Below are positions 48,619 to 59,094 of a stretch of 64,000 bases of DNA, piece by piece. Source of the stretch: Thermus scotoductus DSM 8553 (lineage in GTDB: Bacteria; Deinococcota; Deinococci; Deinococcales; Thermaceae); the NCBI RefSeq assembly GCF_000381045.1, contig NZ_KB905736.1, positions 1-64,000 of the forward strand. The letters are read 5' to 3'. The position numbers and the translations under genes are program-made. Each line of letters starts with the position of its first letter. Position 1 is the stretch's first letter. A model generated the notes under the pieces. The model was not told the origin of the DNA and ran no database searches. It saw only the letters and a program-made list of their open reading frames with translations.

Positions 48619-50916
48619 ATGGGCTACGTGCCCCCACCCACGCCCCAGCATGGCCTCGAGGAGGGTCCCATCCTCCTCAAGGACGGGCGCACCGCCTTCC
48701 TGAGGCGGGCAGGCCCCAAGGACCTTCCCCTTTTCGTGGAGTTCCTGAGGCGGCTATCCCCGGAGTCCTTGCGCATGCGCTTCTTCTCCCCCATCTCCCC
48801 GGAAAAGGCGGCGGAGCTTCTCCTTTCCGCCAAACCGGAAGAGGAAAAGGTGATCCTCATGGTCCTGGCGGGAGACCCCCCCAGGATGGTGGCCACGGGG
48901 GAGTACGTGCGCCTGAAGGGGGAGGGCACCGCCGAGGTGGCCTTTCTGGTGGACGATGCCTTCCAGGGCAAGGGCCTGGGCACCCTCCTTCTGGAGCGCC
49001 TGGCCTTGATCGCCGCCAAGCGGGGGGTAAGGCGGTTTCAGGCCTTCGTCCTGGCGGAGAACCAGAAAATGCTCAACGTCTTCATGGAAAGCGGCTTCCA
49101 GGTACGGGCCCGCAGGGATAGCGGGGAGGTGGAGGTGGAGTTTGAGATCCTCCTGGAGGAGAAGGCGGCGGAGCGGTTTGAGTGGCGGGAAAAGGTTTCC
49201 ACCCTTGCGAGCCTTCACCCCTTCTTCTTTCCCCGGGGCGTGGCGGTGGTGGGAGCAAGCCGCGACCCGGAAAGCATCGGCTACCGGGCCCTGGAAAACC
49301 TCATCTTTGGCCGCTTCCAAGGCCCCGTCTACCCGGTGAACGAGGCCATCGGCAAGGAAGGAGGTACGGTGGGGCCCCTTCTCGCCTACCCCAGGGTGGA
49401 GAGCATTCCCGGCCCCGTGGACCTGGCGGTGATCGCCGTGCCCAAGGAGCGGGTTTGGGAGGCCCTCGAGGCCTCGGGAAGACGAGGGGTGCGGGCGGCC
49501 ATCGTCCTCACCACCGGCTTCCAGGACCAAGAGGCCAGGGAGCTGGCCGACAAGGCCAGGCGTTTGGGGATGCGCCTTCTGGGGCCGGGTTCCTTGGGCC
49601 TGGTCCACACCCACCCCGAGGTGCGCCTGGCGGCGGGCCTGGCCCCCCTCCCCAAACCCGGACCCCTGGCCATCTCCAGCCAATCCGGCACCCTGGGCCG
49701 GGCGGTGATGGCCTATGCGGAGGGCATGGGACTCGGCATCTCCTCCTTTGTCTCCTTGGGGGCCAAGGCGGACATCTCCTCCAACGACCTTTTGCAGTTC
49801 TGGGAAGAGGACGAGCGAACCCGGGTGATCCTCCTTTACCTGGAGAGCTTCGGCAACCCCCGGCGCTTCTCCCGCCTAGCCCGCAGGATCGGCAAGAAAA
49901 AGCCCATCCTGGCGGTGCATCCCTCCCGGGATCCCTTGGTGCGCACCCTCTTCGCCCAGGCCGGGGTGATCCGGGCCAACAGCCTGGAGGAAGCCTTTGA
50001 CGTGGCCGCCCTTCTGGCCCTGGGGCGCCTTCCGGAAAACAACCGGGTGCGACTCATCTCCAACGCCTCCGGTCCCTCCAACCTGGCCCTCGAGGCCCTC
50101 AGGGAAGGAGGGCTTTTCGTGGAGCACGTGGACCTGGGCTCCACCGCCAAGGCGGAGGAGTTCGCCCGCGCCCTGGAAGAAGCCCTGGAAGGCGAGGCGG
50201 GAAGCGTGTTTCTCCTCTTCGTGCCCATGGGCTTTACCAGCGAGGAGGAGTTCCTGGCTCTTTTGGAGAAGGCAGAAGGGAACAAGCTCCTTTTGGCCTG
50301 CGTGATGGGCTCCTCGGGAGTGCGGGCCCGGGTTATGGGCCAGGTGGCCCTCTACCGCTTCCCCGAATCCGCGGCCATCGCCCTGAGCCGGGCCTGGGCC
50401 TACAGGGTTTGGCGGGAAGAACCCCTTTACTTCCCCGACTTCCCGGACCTGCGCCTGGAGGAGGCGAGGAAGCTCCTAGAAGGGAAAGAGACCCTGAGCC
50501 AGGCGGAGGGGGCCGCCCTCTTGGAGTGCTTCGGCCTGCCCTTGGGGAAGGGGGAAGGGCTTTCCCTCAAGCTCACCGCCAAGCCCCACCCCCTCTTCGG
50601 CCCCGTCCTCACCCTGGTCCTGCCCACCCCCCTGGGGGACCAGGTGCTGGGCCAGCGGCTTTCCCCCCTCACCCAGAAGGACGCCCAGGAGCTGGTAAGA
50701 CCCCTAAGCCACGGGCAAAGCCCGGATCTTTCGGGTCCTCTCGACCCCGCCCCCTACCAGGAAATCGTCCTCAGGCTTTCCCGGCTTCTGGAGGAACTGC
50801 CTCAGGTGGAAGAAGTTTCCCTGGAGCTTTCCGGACCCCGGATCGCCAGCTTTGAAGTGCGCCTCGGGGGAAACCCCGAACCGAGGAACCGCCATGCGCA
50901 TTCAAAGCCCCGCTAA
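48619..50916 (+). CDS. GNAT acetyltransferase fused to an acyl-CoA synthetase-like region (Pat-like)
   Basis: 765 residues. N-terminal GNAT domain (about 14-185) with acetyl-CoA loop DAFQGKGLGTLLLERLALIA. Then an NDP-forming acyl-CoA synthetase region: CoA-binding RGVAVVGASRDPESIGYRAL (about 208-227), ligase flavodoxin-like domains (ISSQSGTLGRAVMAYAEG), and a shortened ATP-grasp part at the C-terminus. The phospho-His segment (SHTG in active enzymes) is absent after KKPILAVHPSR, so ligase activity is doubtful. This fits protein lysine acetyltransferases of the Pat type, but with GNAT first rather than last. It overlaps the next gene by 23 bases. Confidence 0.82.
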   Translation: MGYVPPPTPQHGLEEGPILLKDGRTAFLRRAGPKDLPLFVEFLRRLSPESLRMRFFSPISPEKAAELLLSAKPEEEKVILMVLAGDPPRMVATGEYVRLKGEGTAEVAFLVDDAFQGKGLGTLLLERLALIAAKRGVRRFQAFVLAENQKMLNVFMESGFQVRARRDSGEVEVEFEILLEEKAAERFEWREKVSTLASLHPFFFPRGVAVVGASRDPESIGYRALENLIFGRFQGPVYPVNEAIGKEGGTVGPLLAYPRVESIPGPVDLAVIAVPKERVWEALEASGRRGVRAAIVLTTGFQDQEARELADKARRLGMRLLGPGSLGLVHTHPEVRLAAGLAPLPKPGPLAISSQSGTLGRAVMAYAEGMGLGISSFVSLGAKADISSNDLLQFWEEDERTRVILLYLESFGNPRRFSRLARRIGKKKPILAVHPSRDPLVRTLFAQAGVIRANSLEEAFDVAALLALGRLPENNRVRLISNASGPSNLALEALREGGLFVEHVDLGSTAKAEEFARALEEALEGEAGSVFLLFVPMGFTSEEEFLALLEKAEGNKLLLACVMGSSGVRARVMGQVALYRFPESAAIALSRAWAYRVWREEPLYFPDFPDLRLEEARKLLEGKETLSQAEGAALLECFGLPLGKGEGLSLKLTAKPHPLFGPVLTLVLPTPLGDQVLGQRLSPLTQKDAQELVRPLSHGQSPDLSGPLDPAPYQEIVLRLSRLLEELPQVEEVSLELSGPRIASFEVRLGGNPEPRNRHAHSKPR

Positions 50917-51685
50917 CCCCAAGGTGAAGGCCTTGGCCGCCCTGAAGGAACGAAGGGAGCGGGAAAGGACTGGCCTTTTCCTGGTGGAAGGCCGGCGGGA
51001 GGTGGAAAGGGCCCTAAGGGCTGGCCTCCAGTTAGAAACCCTCCTTCTCGGCCCCAAGGCCACCCCGGAGGACCAAACCCTGGCGGGATCGGCCCCCACC
51101 CTGGAGCTTTCCCAGGAGGCGATGGAGCGGGTTTCCGTAAGGGAGAACCCGCCTCCCGTCATCGGGGTCTTCCGCCTGCCCCACAAAACCCTAAAGGAGG
51201 TCCGGCTCCCGCAAAACCCCCTGGTCCTGGTCCTTCTGGGCCTGGAAAAACCCGGCAACCTGGGGGCCATTCTGCGCTCGGCGGATGGGGCGGGGGTGGA
51301 TCTGATCCTGGTGGCGGAAGGGGTGGACCTCTATAGCCCCCAGGTGATCCGGAACTCCACGGGGGTGGTCTTCTCCCTGCCCGTCTTCCCCGTGGCCGAG
51401 GAGGAAGCCGCCCGCTTCCTGGAGGAAAAAGGGCTTTTTTTGGTGGCCGCCACCCCCAGAGGGGAAAAGGTTTACTGGGAAGAAAACTACCAAAGGGGAG
51501 TGGCCTTCCTCCTGGGCACCGAGGACGAAGGCCTTTCCGAGGCCTGGCTGGCCCGGGCGGGGGTGAGGGTGCGCATCCCCATGCGGGGGGTGGCGGATAG
51601 CCTCAACGTCTCCGTGAGCGCTGCCCTCCTCCTCTACGAGGCCCTGCGCCAGCGCTCCTTACACGACCCCCCTCAACCCCCTTGA
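50894..51685 (+). CDS. SpoU/TrmH-family RNA methyltransferase
   Basis: 263 residues. N-terminal substrate-binding domain (PANPKVKALAALKERRERER, LFLVEGRREVERAL) and a SPOUT catalytic domain with the three motifs: LGLEKPGNLGAILRSADGAG (about 114-133), FLLGTEDEGLSEAWL (about 210-224) and IPMRGVADSLNVSVSAALLL (about 232-251). Methylates ribose 2'-OH of rRNA or tRNA using SAM in a trefoil knot; the target site is not readable. ATG at 50894 is chosen (family start); overlaps the previous gene by 23 bases. Its stop TGA overlaps the groES -35 element. Confidence 0.9.
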   Translation: MRIQSPANPKVKALAALKERRERERTGLFLVEGRREVERALRAGLQLETLLLGPKATPEDQTLAGSAPTLELSQEAMERVSVRENPPPVIGVFRLPHKTLKEVRLPQNPLVLVLLGLEKPGNLGAILRSADGAGVDLILVAEGVDLYSPQVIRNSTGVVFSLPVFPVAEEEAARFLEEKGLFLVAATPRGEKVYWEENYQRGVAFLLGTEDEGLSEAWLARAGVRVRIPMRGVADSLNVSVSAALLLYEALRQRSLHDPPQPP

Positions 51686-51710
51686 CAGGAACACGCGGGG
51701 GCAAAATAAT
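51682..51710 (+). promoter_or_regulatory. groESL promoter
   Basis: TTGACA (51682-51687), 17-base spacer, AATAAT (51705-51710). The -35 is perfect and overlaps the stop of the upstream gene. Confidence 0.75.
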
Positions 51711-51720
51711 AACCCTTGGT

Positions 51721-51747
51721 TTGACACTCTCGCCCTTTGAGCGTCAA
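51721..51747 (+). promoter_or_regulatory. CIRCE-like operator upstream of groES
   Basis: TTGACACTC, nine bases, GAGCGTCAA: the 9-N9-9 geometry of CIRCE (consensus TTAGCACTC-N9-GAGTGCTAA), with one mismatch between arms. It lies just after the expected transcription start, where HrcA binds in many bacteria. Confidence 0.75.
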
Positions 51748-51761
51748 AGGAGGGAGTGAAT

Positions 51762-52067
51762 ATGGCTGCGGAGGTGAAGACGGTGATCAAGCCCCTAGGC
51801 GACAGGGTTGTGGTGAAACGGATTGAGGAGGAGCCCAAGACCAAGGGCGGCATCGTGCTCCCCGACACCGCCAAGGAGAAGCCCCAGAAGGGCAAGGTGA
51901 TCGCGGTGGGCTCGGGCCGCATCCTGGACAACGGGCAGAAGGTGCCCCTCGAGGTCAAGGAGGGGGACATCGTGGTCTTCGCCAAGTACGGCGGCACCGA
52001 GATCGAGATCGACGGCGAGGAGTACGTGATCCTCTCCGAGCGCGACCTTTTGGCGGTTCTGCAGTAA
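51762..52067 (+). CDS. groES: Co-chaperonin GroES
   Basis: 101 residues. [20 protein letters not shown], the mobile loop [18 protein letters not shown] (about 25-42) and the roof region; ends [11 protein letters not shown]. Heptameric lid of GroEL. AAAGGAGGGAG stands before the ATG at 51762; a GTG two codons earlier is possible but would be too close to the ribosome site. Leads the groESL operon under the CIRCE-like element, with groEL 14 bases downstream. Confidence 0.97.
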   Translation: MAAEVKTVIKPLGDRVVVKRIEEEPKTKGGIVLPDTAKEKPQKGKVIAVGSGRILDNGQKVPLEVKEGDIVVFAKYGGTEIEIDGEEYVILSERDLLAVLQ

Positions 52068-52078
52068 AAGGGAGGTGA

Positions 52079-53710
<1,632 letters not shown>

Positions 53711-53715
53711 AGCCA

Positions 53716-53742
53716 CCCCAACCTGGCTTTGCCAGGTTGGGG
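53716..53742 (+). terminator. Hairpin directly after groEL
   Basis: Perfect 12-bp stem (53716-53727 with 53731-53742), three-base loop, no U-run. Probably protects or helps end the groESL mRNA. Confidence 0.55.
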
Positions 53743-53761
53743 CCCCGGCAAAGGGGCAAAG

Positions 53762-53792
53762 GAGGCTGGGCCTACGCCCAGCCTCTTTTCTC
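53762..53792 (+). terminator. Rho-independent terminator between groEL and dnaE
   Basis: 10-bp stem GAGGCTGGGC/GCCCAGCCTC with CTAC loop, followed by TTTTCTCT. It ends the groESL transcript at the edge of the convergent dnaE. Confidence 0.85.
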
Positions 53793-56700
53793 TAAAAGGG
53801 CACCACTTCCTCCTTGGGCCCTCCTCCACCGTTCCCCTGGAGGAAGGCCTCCCGATCCGGGATCAAGTAGGCACGGAAGCCCTCGGCCTCGAGGGCCTCG
53901 AAAACACCTTCCCCCACCCGGGTTTCCCGCAAGGAGAAGATGGCCTCACCGAAAGGCCCCTGCACCCTGAGGTAAAGGGGGAGGGTTCCAGGGTATTCGT
54001 CCAAGAGGCTCTTCAGAAGGGCAACACCCCCTTCGTCCAAAAGGGCATGGTCTACCTCCACCTCCAGGGCCTTGGGGGCCTCGGCCACCTCCTCGTGGGT
54101 CCAGGCGGCCTGGGCCATGACCCTAAGCCCCCCTTCCTCCCGCTCCACCTCCGCCAGGACCAGGAGAGGGGTGTCCTCCTTGAGCTTGGGAGAAACCCCC
54201 TCGTAAGCCCGGCCGAAAACCACCACCTCGAGGGCCCCTGTCTCATCGGAGAGGGTAAAACGGGCCATCATGCCCCCGCTTTTGGTGGGCTTGCGCGCCA
54301 CCTCCTCCACCATGCCCGCGAGGAGCACCCTGGGCCTTGGGGGAAGGCCCCGGATGAAGTCGGAAAGCTCCTCCAGGGTGCAGCTCGCCACCTCCCTCAG
54401 GCCCGGGTAGCGCAGCACCGGGTGGCCGGAAACATAGATGCCCAAGGCCTCCTTCTCGTAGCGGAGCCGGGTGATCTCGTCCAGGGGCAAGGCTTCCGCC
54501 AGGGGAGGTTCTTCCACCTCGGCGAACAGGCCCATCATGCCGGATCGCTCCCGCTCCCGGCTTTCCGCCGCCCACCGGAGGAGGGGGTCCAAGGAAGCCA
54601 GCAACCGGGCCCTGTCCCCAAAGGCGTCAAAGGCCCCCGCCTTGATAAGGGACTCCAGGGTGCGCTTGTTCACCACCCTCTCGTCCAGGCGCTTGAGGAA
54701 GTCCCCGAGGCTCTTAAAGGGACCACGGCGCTCCCTTTCCGCCAGGATGGCCTGGGCTGCCCCTTCCCCCACGTTCTTCACCGCGGAGAGGCCAAAAAGG
54801 ATCTCCTCCCCCACCACCTTGAAGTCAAAGCCTGAGCGGTTGATGTCGGGGGGAAGGACCTCTATGCCCATGGCCCGGGCGTCGCGGATGTACTCCGCCA
54901 CCTTGTCGGAATCGTGCCGCTCCACGGTGAGGAGGGCGGCCATGAACTCCACCGGGTAGTGGGCCTTCACGTAGGCGGTCTGGTAGGAAAGAAGGCTGTA
55001 GGCGGCGGCGTGGGAGTTGTGGACGATCACATCCTCGGCCAGGAAGGTATGGGTTCCCTCCACGGTGAGGTCGTAGACCTCTTCCTCTCCCAGAGGCTCT
55101 ATGGCCTCCACCCGGTCCCAGTAGATCTCCGCCGTGGCCAGGCGCAACAGGGCCAGGCTTCCCGTGAGGGCCGAAAGGCGCGCCAGGGTGGCGCGGGAAA
55201 GCCCCAGGCGGCCCTTGCTGGGCCGCAAAAGACCCTGGGCTAAGCCATGGGCCTCCAGAAAATCCCCCACCCTACCCCCGGAAGCCTGGGCCAAAGCATC
55301 CCTTACCAGGGGGAGAAAGCCCAGAGGCAGGATGTCCTTGGTGCTCCGGCCCACCTCCTTCCAGGAGGAAAGAAGGGCCTCCAGGTCCCGCTTCCTCTTG
55401 CCGAGAAGGTAAGGCCCCACCCGCTCCCCAAAGCGCCGGGCCGCCTCGAGGCCCCCCAGGAGGTAGACCACATATCCTTTCCGGCCCCCTCCATAGGGAA
55501 AGCGCTTCTCCACCAGACGGCTTTGCAAGCCCAGGCGGAGGAGGAGGTGCTGGACCCCGCGGGCAAGGGCCTCGGAGGCCGTGGCGTAATGGATGAGCCT
55601 ACCCTTGGCGTCCACTCCCCCATCCCCCACCCACAGGCGCCCAAGAAGCCGGGCCACCCCTTCCTGGGAAAGGCCAAAGACCCTTTCGGGAAGATGCTTG
55701 TCCTTGGCGGCAAGCCCCAAAAGCCCCATCTCCCTCAAGAAGGTTTCCGCCTCCGAGGGAAGCTTGCGGTCCCGCCGGCCCACGTAGATATGGGCTACCC
55801 CCCGGCGCCAGACCACCCGGGTGCGGGTGTTGGCAAAGCCCGCCAGGGCCTCCTCCATAGCGGCCAGCTCTTCCTCCGAGGAGGTGTAGAGGTAAAAGCC
55901 GGAGGGATGTCGGAGGTTTCCCTCGCTAAGGGCGAAGCCCAGAAGGTCCAGCTCATGGGGCTTCAGGTCCTCTGAAGGCTGGTAGGGAAGGTGCCTGGGC
56001 AGGGCCACGAAGTCCCCTGGGCGAAGGGTGCCCAACTCCCGCCAACCCTCTGGGGTGTAGAGGGGGTGGTTGGCCGTGGCCTCGAGGACCCGTCCCGTGG
56101 CGGTGCGCAAACGGTAGACCATGGCCCGGCCGCTTTGGAAGGCGGCCACCACCGGCCTCGGCACCAGACGCAGGGTGCTCTCGTCCAGGGAAACCACCCA
56201 GACCCCTTTGGCTTCCCCCCGGACGATGGCCTCTATGGGCACAAGCTTTCCCGTACGGTAGTCCAGCACCCGGGCCCTTCCCGGCAGGCACTTGTTGAAG
56301 CCGTAGTTGGCGAAGGCCTCCAGCATGTCAAAAAGCCGGTTGGCCTCCTCCTCGGGCACGCCCCGTTCCCTGGCCCCCCGCACGAAGCGCTCTCGGTGCT
56401 TTTGCATCTCCTCCACCTTCTTCTTGCCCATGGCCCGCCTCAAGAGGTCGGCCTCCCCCAGGGAGTAGCCCGCCACCTGGGAGGCGATCTGCATGATCTG
56501 CTCCTGGTAAACGGGGATGCCGTAGGTTTCCTCCAGGATGGGCCTCAGGTACTTCTCCGCATGGGGGAATTCCACGTAGCTCACGGGCTCCTGGCCGTGG
56601 TGGCGGCGGATGTAGGTGGGGATGTGCTCCATGGGCCCCGGGCGGTAGAGGGAAACCAGGGCGATGATGTCCTCGAGGCGCCTGGGCTTTAGCCCCCGCA

Positions 56701-58732
56701 CCGTGGCGGTCATTCCTCCCGATTCCAGCTGGAAAACCCCCTTGGTCTCTCCCCGCGCCAAGAGGGCGAAGGTCTTGGGGTCGTCCAAAGGCAAGCGGTC
56801 GTAGTCCAGCTCCACCCCCTTGGACTCCTTCACGATCTTCTTGGCCTCGTCCAGGAAGGTGAGGGTGCGCAGGCCCAGGAAGTCCATCTTCAAAAGCCCC
56901 AGGGCCTCCACCGCTCCCATGTCGTACTGGGTCACGGGCCGCCCCTCCTGGTCCCGCATGAGGGGCACCAGGTCCGTGAGGGGCTCGGCGGCGATGACCA
57001 CCCCGGCGGCGTGCACGGAAGCATGGCGGTTCAGGCCCTCGAGGCGCATGGCCACCTCGATCACCTCCCGCACCCGCGGGTCCTTTTCCATCTCCGCCCT
57101 TAGCTCCGGCACCAGCTCTATGGCCTCGGCCAGGGGCTTGGGCTTGCCGAACTGCACGGGAATCAGCTTGGCCAGCTCCTCCGCCTTCTTGTGGGGGATG
57201 CCGTAGACCCGGGCCACATCCTTGAGGGCTGCCTTGGAGGCCAGGCTACCGAAGGTGCCGATCTGGGCCACCTTGTCCTCCCCGTAGCGCCCGCGCACGT
57301 ACTGGATCACCCGGTCCCGCTCCCGGTCGGAAAAGTCCGTGTCGATGTCGGGCATGGAAACCCGCTCGGGGTTCAAAAAGCGCTCAAAGAGGAGGCCGAA
57401 GCGCAGGGGGTCGATGTTGGTAATGCCCACGGCATAGGCCACCAGGCTCCCGGCGGCGCTTCCCCGGCCCGGCCCCACGGATACCCCATTCCGCCTGGCC
57501 CAGTTGATGTAGTCCTGGACGATGAGGAAGTATCCGGGAAAACCCATCCGCTCGATCACGGAAAGCTCGTAGAGGGCCCGGTGCAAGATGGCCTCCGCCG
57601 TCCACTCCCTCACCCCCTCCAACGGGGGTAGCTTGGGCAGAAGGGCTTCCCAGGCCTTCCCTTCCACCTGGGCCAAGGCTTCCGCCAGGGCTTCCCCGTC
57701 CCCGTGGGGCGGCATCTGCCCCAGAAAGCGGAAAACCTCCCGGTAAAACCCCTCGGTGATGCGGTCCGGATAGCGGGAAAGAAGCCCCTTAAAGGTGAGC
57801 TCCCTCAGGTACTGGGCCTCGGTCCTGCCCTCGGGAAGGGGAAAGCGGGGGATGCGGTAGACCATCTTGCCCCCGATGGGCAGGTCCACCTCGCACATGC
57901 GGGCGATCTCCACCGTGTTGTCAAAGGGTTCGTCGCCCCACTCCTCCTCCGGGAGCATGGCCCGCATCTCCTCTGGGGTCTTCACGTAAAACTCGTCGCA
58001 GGGGAAACGCCAGCGCTCGGGGTCATCCAGGGTGCTCTTGGACTGGATGGCGAGAAGCACCTCGTGGGCCCGGGCGTCCTCCTTGCGCACGTAGTGGCCG
58101 TCGTTGGTGGCCACCATCCCCAGGCCGTACTTCCGGGCGAACTCCCTCAGAACCTGGTTCACCTTTCTTTGCTCGGGAAGCCCATGGTTTTGGATCTCTA
58201 TAAAGAAGCGGTCGCCGAAAATGGAGAGGTATTCGTTAAGCCGGGCCTCCGCCAGGTCCAGACGATCCTGCAGGATGAACTGGGGAATCTCCGCCCCCAG
58301 GCAGCCCGAAAGGGCGATAAGACCCTCGGCATGCTCCCGTAGAATCTCCCGGTCAATACGGGGTTTTTCGTAAAAACCCTCCAGGTATGCCCGGCTCGCC
58401 AGGCGCACCAGGTTCTGGTAGCCCTTGAAGTCCTTGGCAAGAAGGGTGAGGTGGAAGTACCCCCCGTCTAAGCCCTTCCCCCTTTTGCGGTCAAAGCGGC
58501 TTTCCGCGGCCACGTAGGCCTCGTAGCCGATGATGGGCTTGATTCCCATGGCGGTGGCCTTCTTGTAGAACTCCACCGCCCCGAAGAGGTTGCCGTGGTC
58601 GGTCATGGCCAGGGCAGGGTCCTCGGGGGAAACCGTCTTCACCCACTCAAGAAGGTCAGAAAGCTTTGCCGCCCCGTCCAGGAGGGAGAACTGGGTGTGC
58701 TGGTGCAGGTGGGCGAACTTAAGGCGGCCCAT
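53792..58732 (-). CDS. dnaE: DNA polymerase III alpha subunit with intein
   Basis: 1646 residues, of which 815-1239 are an intein; the spliced polymerase would be 1221 residues, as in T. aquaticus. PHP domain at the N-terminus (FAHLHQHTQFSLLDGAAKL, metal-binding His), palm with catalytic PDIDTDFSD (about 461-469), thumb and fingers (TIGTFGSLASKAALKDVARV type region, then MDFLGLRTLTFLDEA), beta-binding and OB-fold region (about 1450-1540, LAGMVEEVARKPTKSG), and C-terminal domain. Main replicative polymerase. The intein interrupts the highly conserved ANYGFNK-SHAAAYS segment. It converges with groEL and has no obvious partner gene. Confidence 0.97.
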   Translation of the reverse strand: MGRLKFAHLHQHTQFSLLDGAAKLSDLLEWVKTVSPEDPALAMTDHGNLFGAVEFYKKATAMGIKPIIGYEAYVAAESRFDRKRGKGLDGGYFHLTLLAKDFKGYQNLVRLASRAYLEGFYEKPRIDREILREHAEGLIALSGCLGAEIPQFILQDRLDLAEARLNEYLSIFGDRFFIEIQNHGLPEQRKVNQVLREFARKYGLGMVATNDGHYVRKEDARAHEVLLAIQSKSTLDDPERWRFPCDEFYVKTPEEMRAMLPEEEWGDEPFDNTVEIARMCEVDLPIGGKMVYRIPRFPLPEGRTEAQYLRELTFKGLLSRYPDRITEGFYREVFRFLGQMPPHGDGEALAEALAQVEGKAWEALLPKLPPLEGVREWTAEAILHRALYELSVIERMGFPGYFLIVQDYINWARRNGVSVGPGRGSAAGSLVAYAVGITNIDPLRFGLLFERFLNPERVSMPDIDTDFSDRERDRVIQYVRGRYGEDKVAQIGTFGSLASKAALKDVARVYGIPHKKAEELAKLIPVQFGKPKPLAEAIELVPELRAEMEKDPRVREVIEVAMRLEGLNRHASVHAAGVVIAAEPLTDLVPLMRDQEGRPVTQYDMGAVEALGLLKMDFLGLRTLTFLDEAKKIVKESKGVELDYDRLPLDDPKTFALLARGETKGVFQLESGGMTATVRGLKPRRLEDIIALVSLYRPGPMEHIPTYIRRHHGQEPVSYVEFPHAEKYLRPILEETYGIPVYQEQIMQIASQVAGYSLGEADLLRRAMGKKKVEEMQKHRERFVRGARERGVPEEEANRLFDMLEAFANYGFNKCLPGRARVLDYRTGKLVPIEAIVRGEAKGVWVVSLDESTLRLVPRPVVAAFQSGRAMVYRLRTATGRVLEATANHPLYTPEGWRELGTLRPGDFVALPRHLPYQPSEDLKPHELDLLGFALSEGNLRHPSGFYLYTSSEEELAAMEEALAGFANTRTRVVWRRGVAHIYVGRRDRKLPSEAETFLREMGLLGLAAKDKHLPERVFGLSQEGVARLLGRLWVGDGGVDAKGRLIHYATASEALARGVQHLLLRLGLQSRLVEKRFPYGGGRKGYVVYLLGGLEAARRFGERVGPYLLGKRKRDLEALLSSWKEVGRSTKDILPLGFLPLVRDALAQASGGRVGDFLEAHGLAQGLLRPSKGRLGLSRATLARLSALTGSLALLRLATAEIYWDRVEAIEPLGEEEVYDLTVEGTHTFLAEDVIVHNSHAAAYSLLSYQTAYVKAHYPVEFMAALLTVERHDSDKVAEYIRDARAMGIEVLPPDINRSGFDFKVVGEEILFGLSAVKNVGEGAAQAILAERERRGPFKSLGDFLKRLDERVVNKRTLESLIKAGAFDAFGDRARLLASLDPLLRWAAESRERERSGMMGLFAEVEEPPLAEALPLDEITRLRYEKEALGIYVSGHPVLRYPGLREVASCTLEELSDFIRGLPPRPRVLLAGMVEEVARKPTKSGGMMARFTLSDETGALEVVVFGRAYEGVSPKLKEDTPLLVLAEVEREEGGLRVMAQAAWTHEEVAEAPKALEVEVDHALLDEGGVALLKSLLDEYPGTLPLYLRVQGPFGEAIFSLRETRVGEGVFEALEAEGFRAYLIPDREAFLQGNGGGGPKEEVVPF
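55016..56290 (-). mobile_element. Intein in DnaE (425 residues, LAGLIDADG type)
   Basis: In frame within dnaE. It starts with Cys (CLPGRARVLDYRTGKLVPIE), has block B ATANHPLYTPEGW, two LAGLIDADG-like motifs (LDLLGFALSEGN, with Glu where Asp is usual, and RLLGRLWVGDGG), block F YDLTVEGTHTFLAED and block G VIVHN followed by Ser as +1 residue. All splicing residues (Cys1, block B Thr/His, penultimate His, Asn, Ser+1) are present, so it should splice. The first motif's Asp to Glu change leaves endonuclease activity open. Confidence 0.95.
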
Positions 58733-58772
58733 AGGGTCCAGTCTAGCAAGGGCCTTGCCTCCCTTAGTTGGG

Positions 58773-58778
58773 TATACT
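58773..58778 (+). promoter_or_regulatory. -10 box of the antitoxin gene
   Basis: TATACT, ten bases before the ATG at 58789, in the short gap divergent from dnaE. No convincing -35. Confidence 0.45.
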
Positions 58779-58788
58779 GATTAATGTA

Positions 58789-59094
58789 ATGATTGAGAAC
58801 ACCGGCACCCCCATCTCCGCCACCGAGGCCCGGGTTCACTTTGGGGAGGTCCTCCAACGCGTGGCCCAGGGAGAAACCCTGGTGGTGGAACGGGGAGGAA
58901 GAGCCGTAGCGGTCATCCTGTCCGTGGAAGAATACGAGCGGCTCCGGAAAGCGCCTAAGCAACAAGAGATCCTCGATGCGCTTTGGAGGCCGGGCCAGGA
59001 GATCCGAAGCCACCTACAAGGACCCATCTCTTCCCCAGAGGAAGTCATACGGGCGATGCGGGAGGAACGCACCCTTGAACTGGGCGGTTCTTGA
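58789..59094 (+). CDS. Phd/YefM-type antitoxin, without an intact toxin
   Basis: 101 residues from ATG at 58789. The N-terminal domain, TPISATEARVHFGEVLQRVA then ETLVVERGGRAVAVILSVEEYERL, is the Phd/YefM DNA-binding fold; the C-terminal half (SSPEEVIRAMREERTLELGG) is the usual toxin-wrapping tail seen with VapC-type partners. It would repress its own operon. The toxin gene that should overlap its stop survives only as the first eleven codons (59075-59107), so it is an orphan. It diverges from dnaE. Confidence 0.85.
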   Translation: MIENTGTPISATEARVHFGEVLQRVAQGETLVVERGGRAVAVILSVEEYERLRKAPKQQEILDALWRPGQEIRSHLQGPISSPEEVIRAMREERTLELGGS

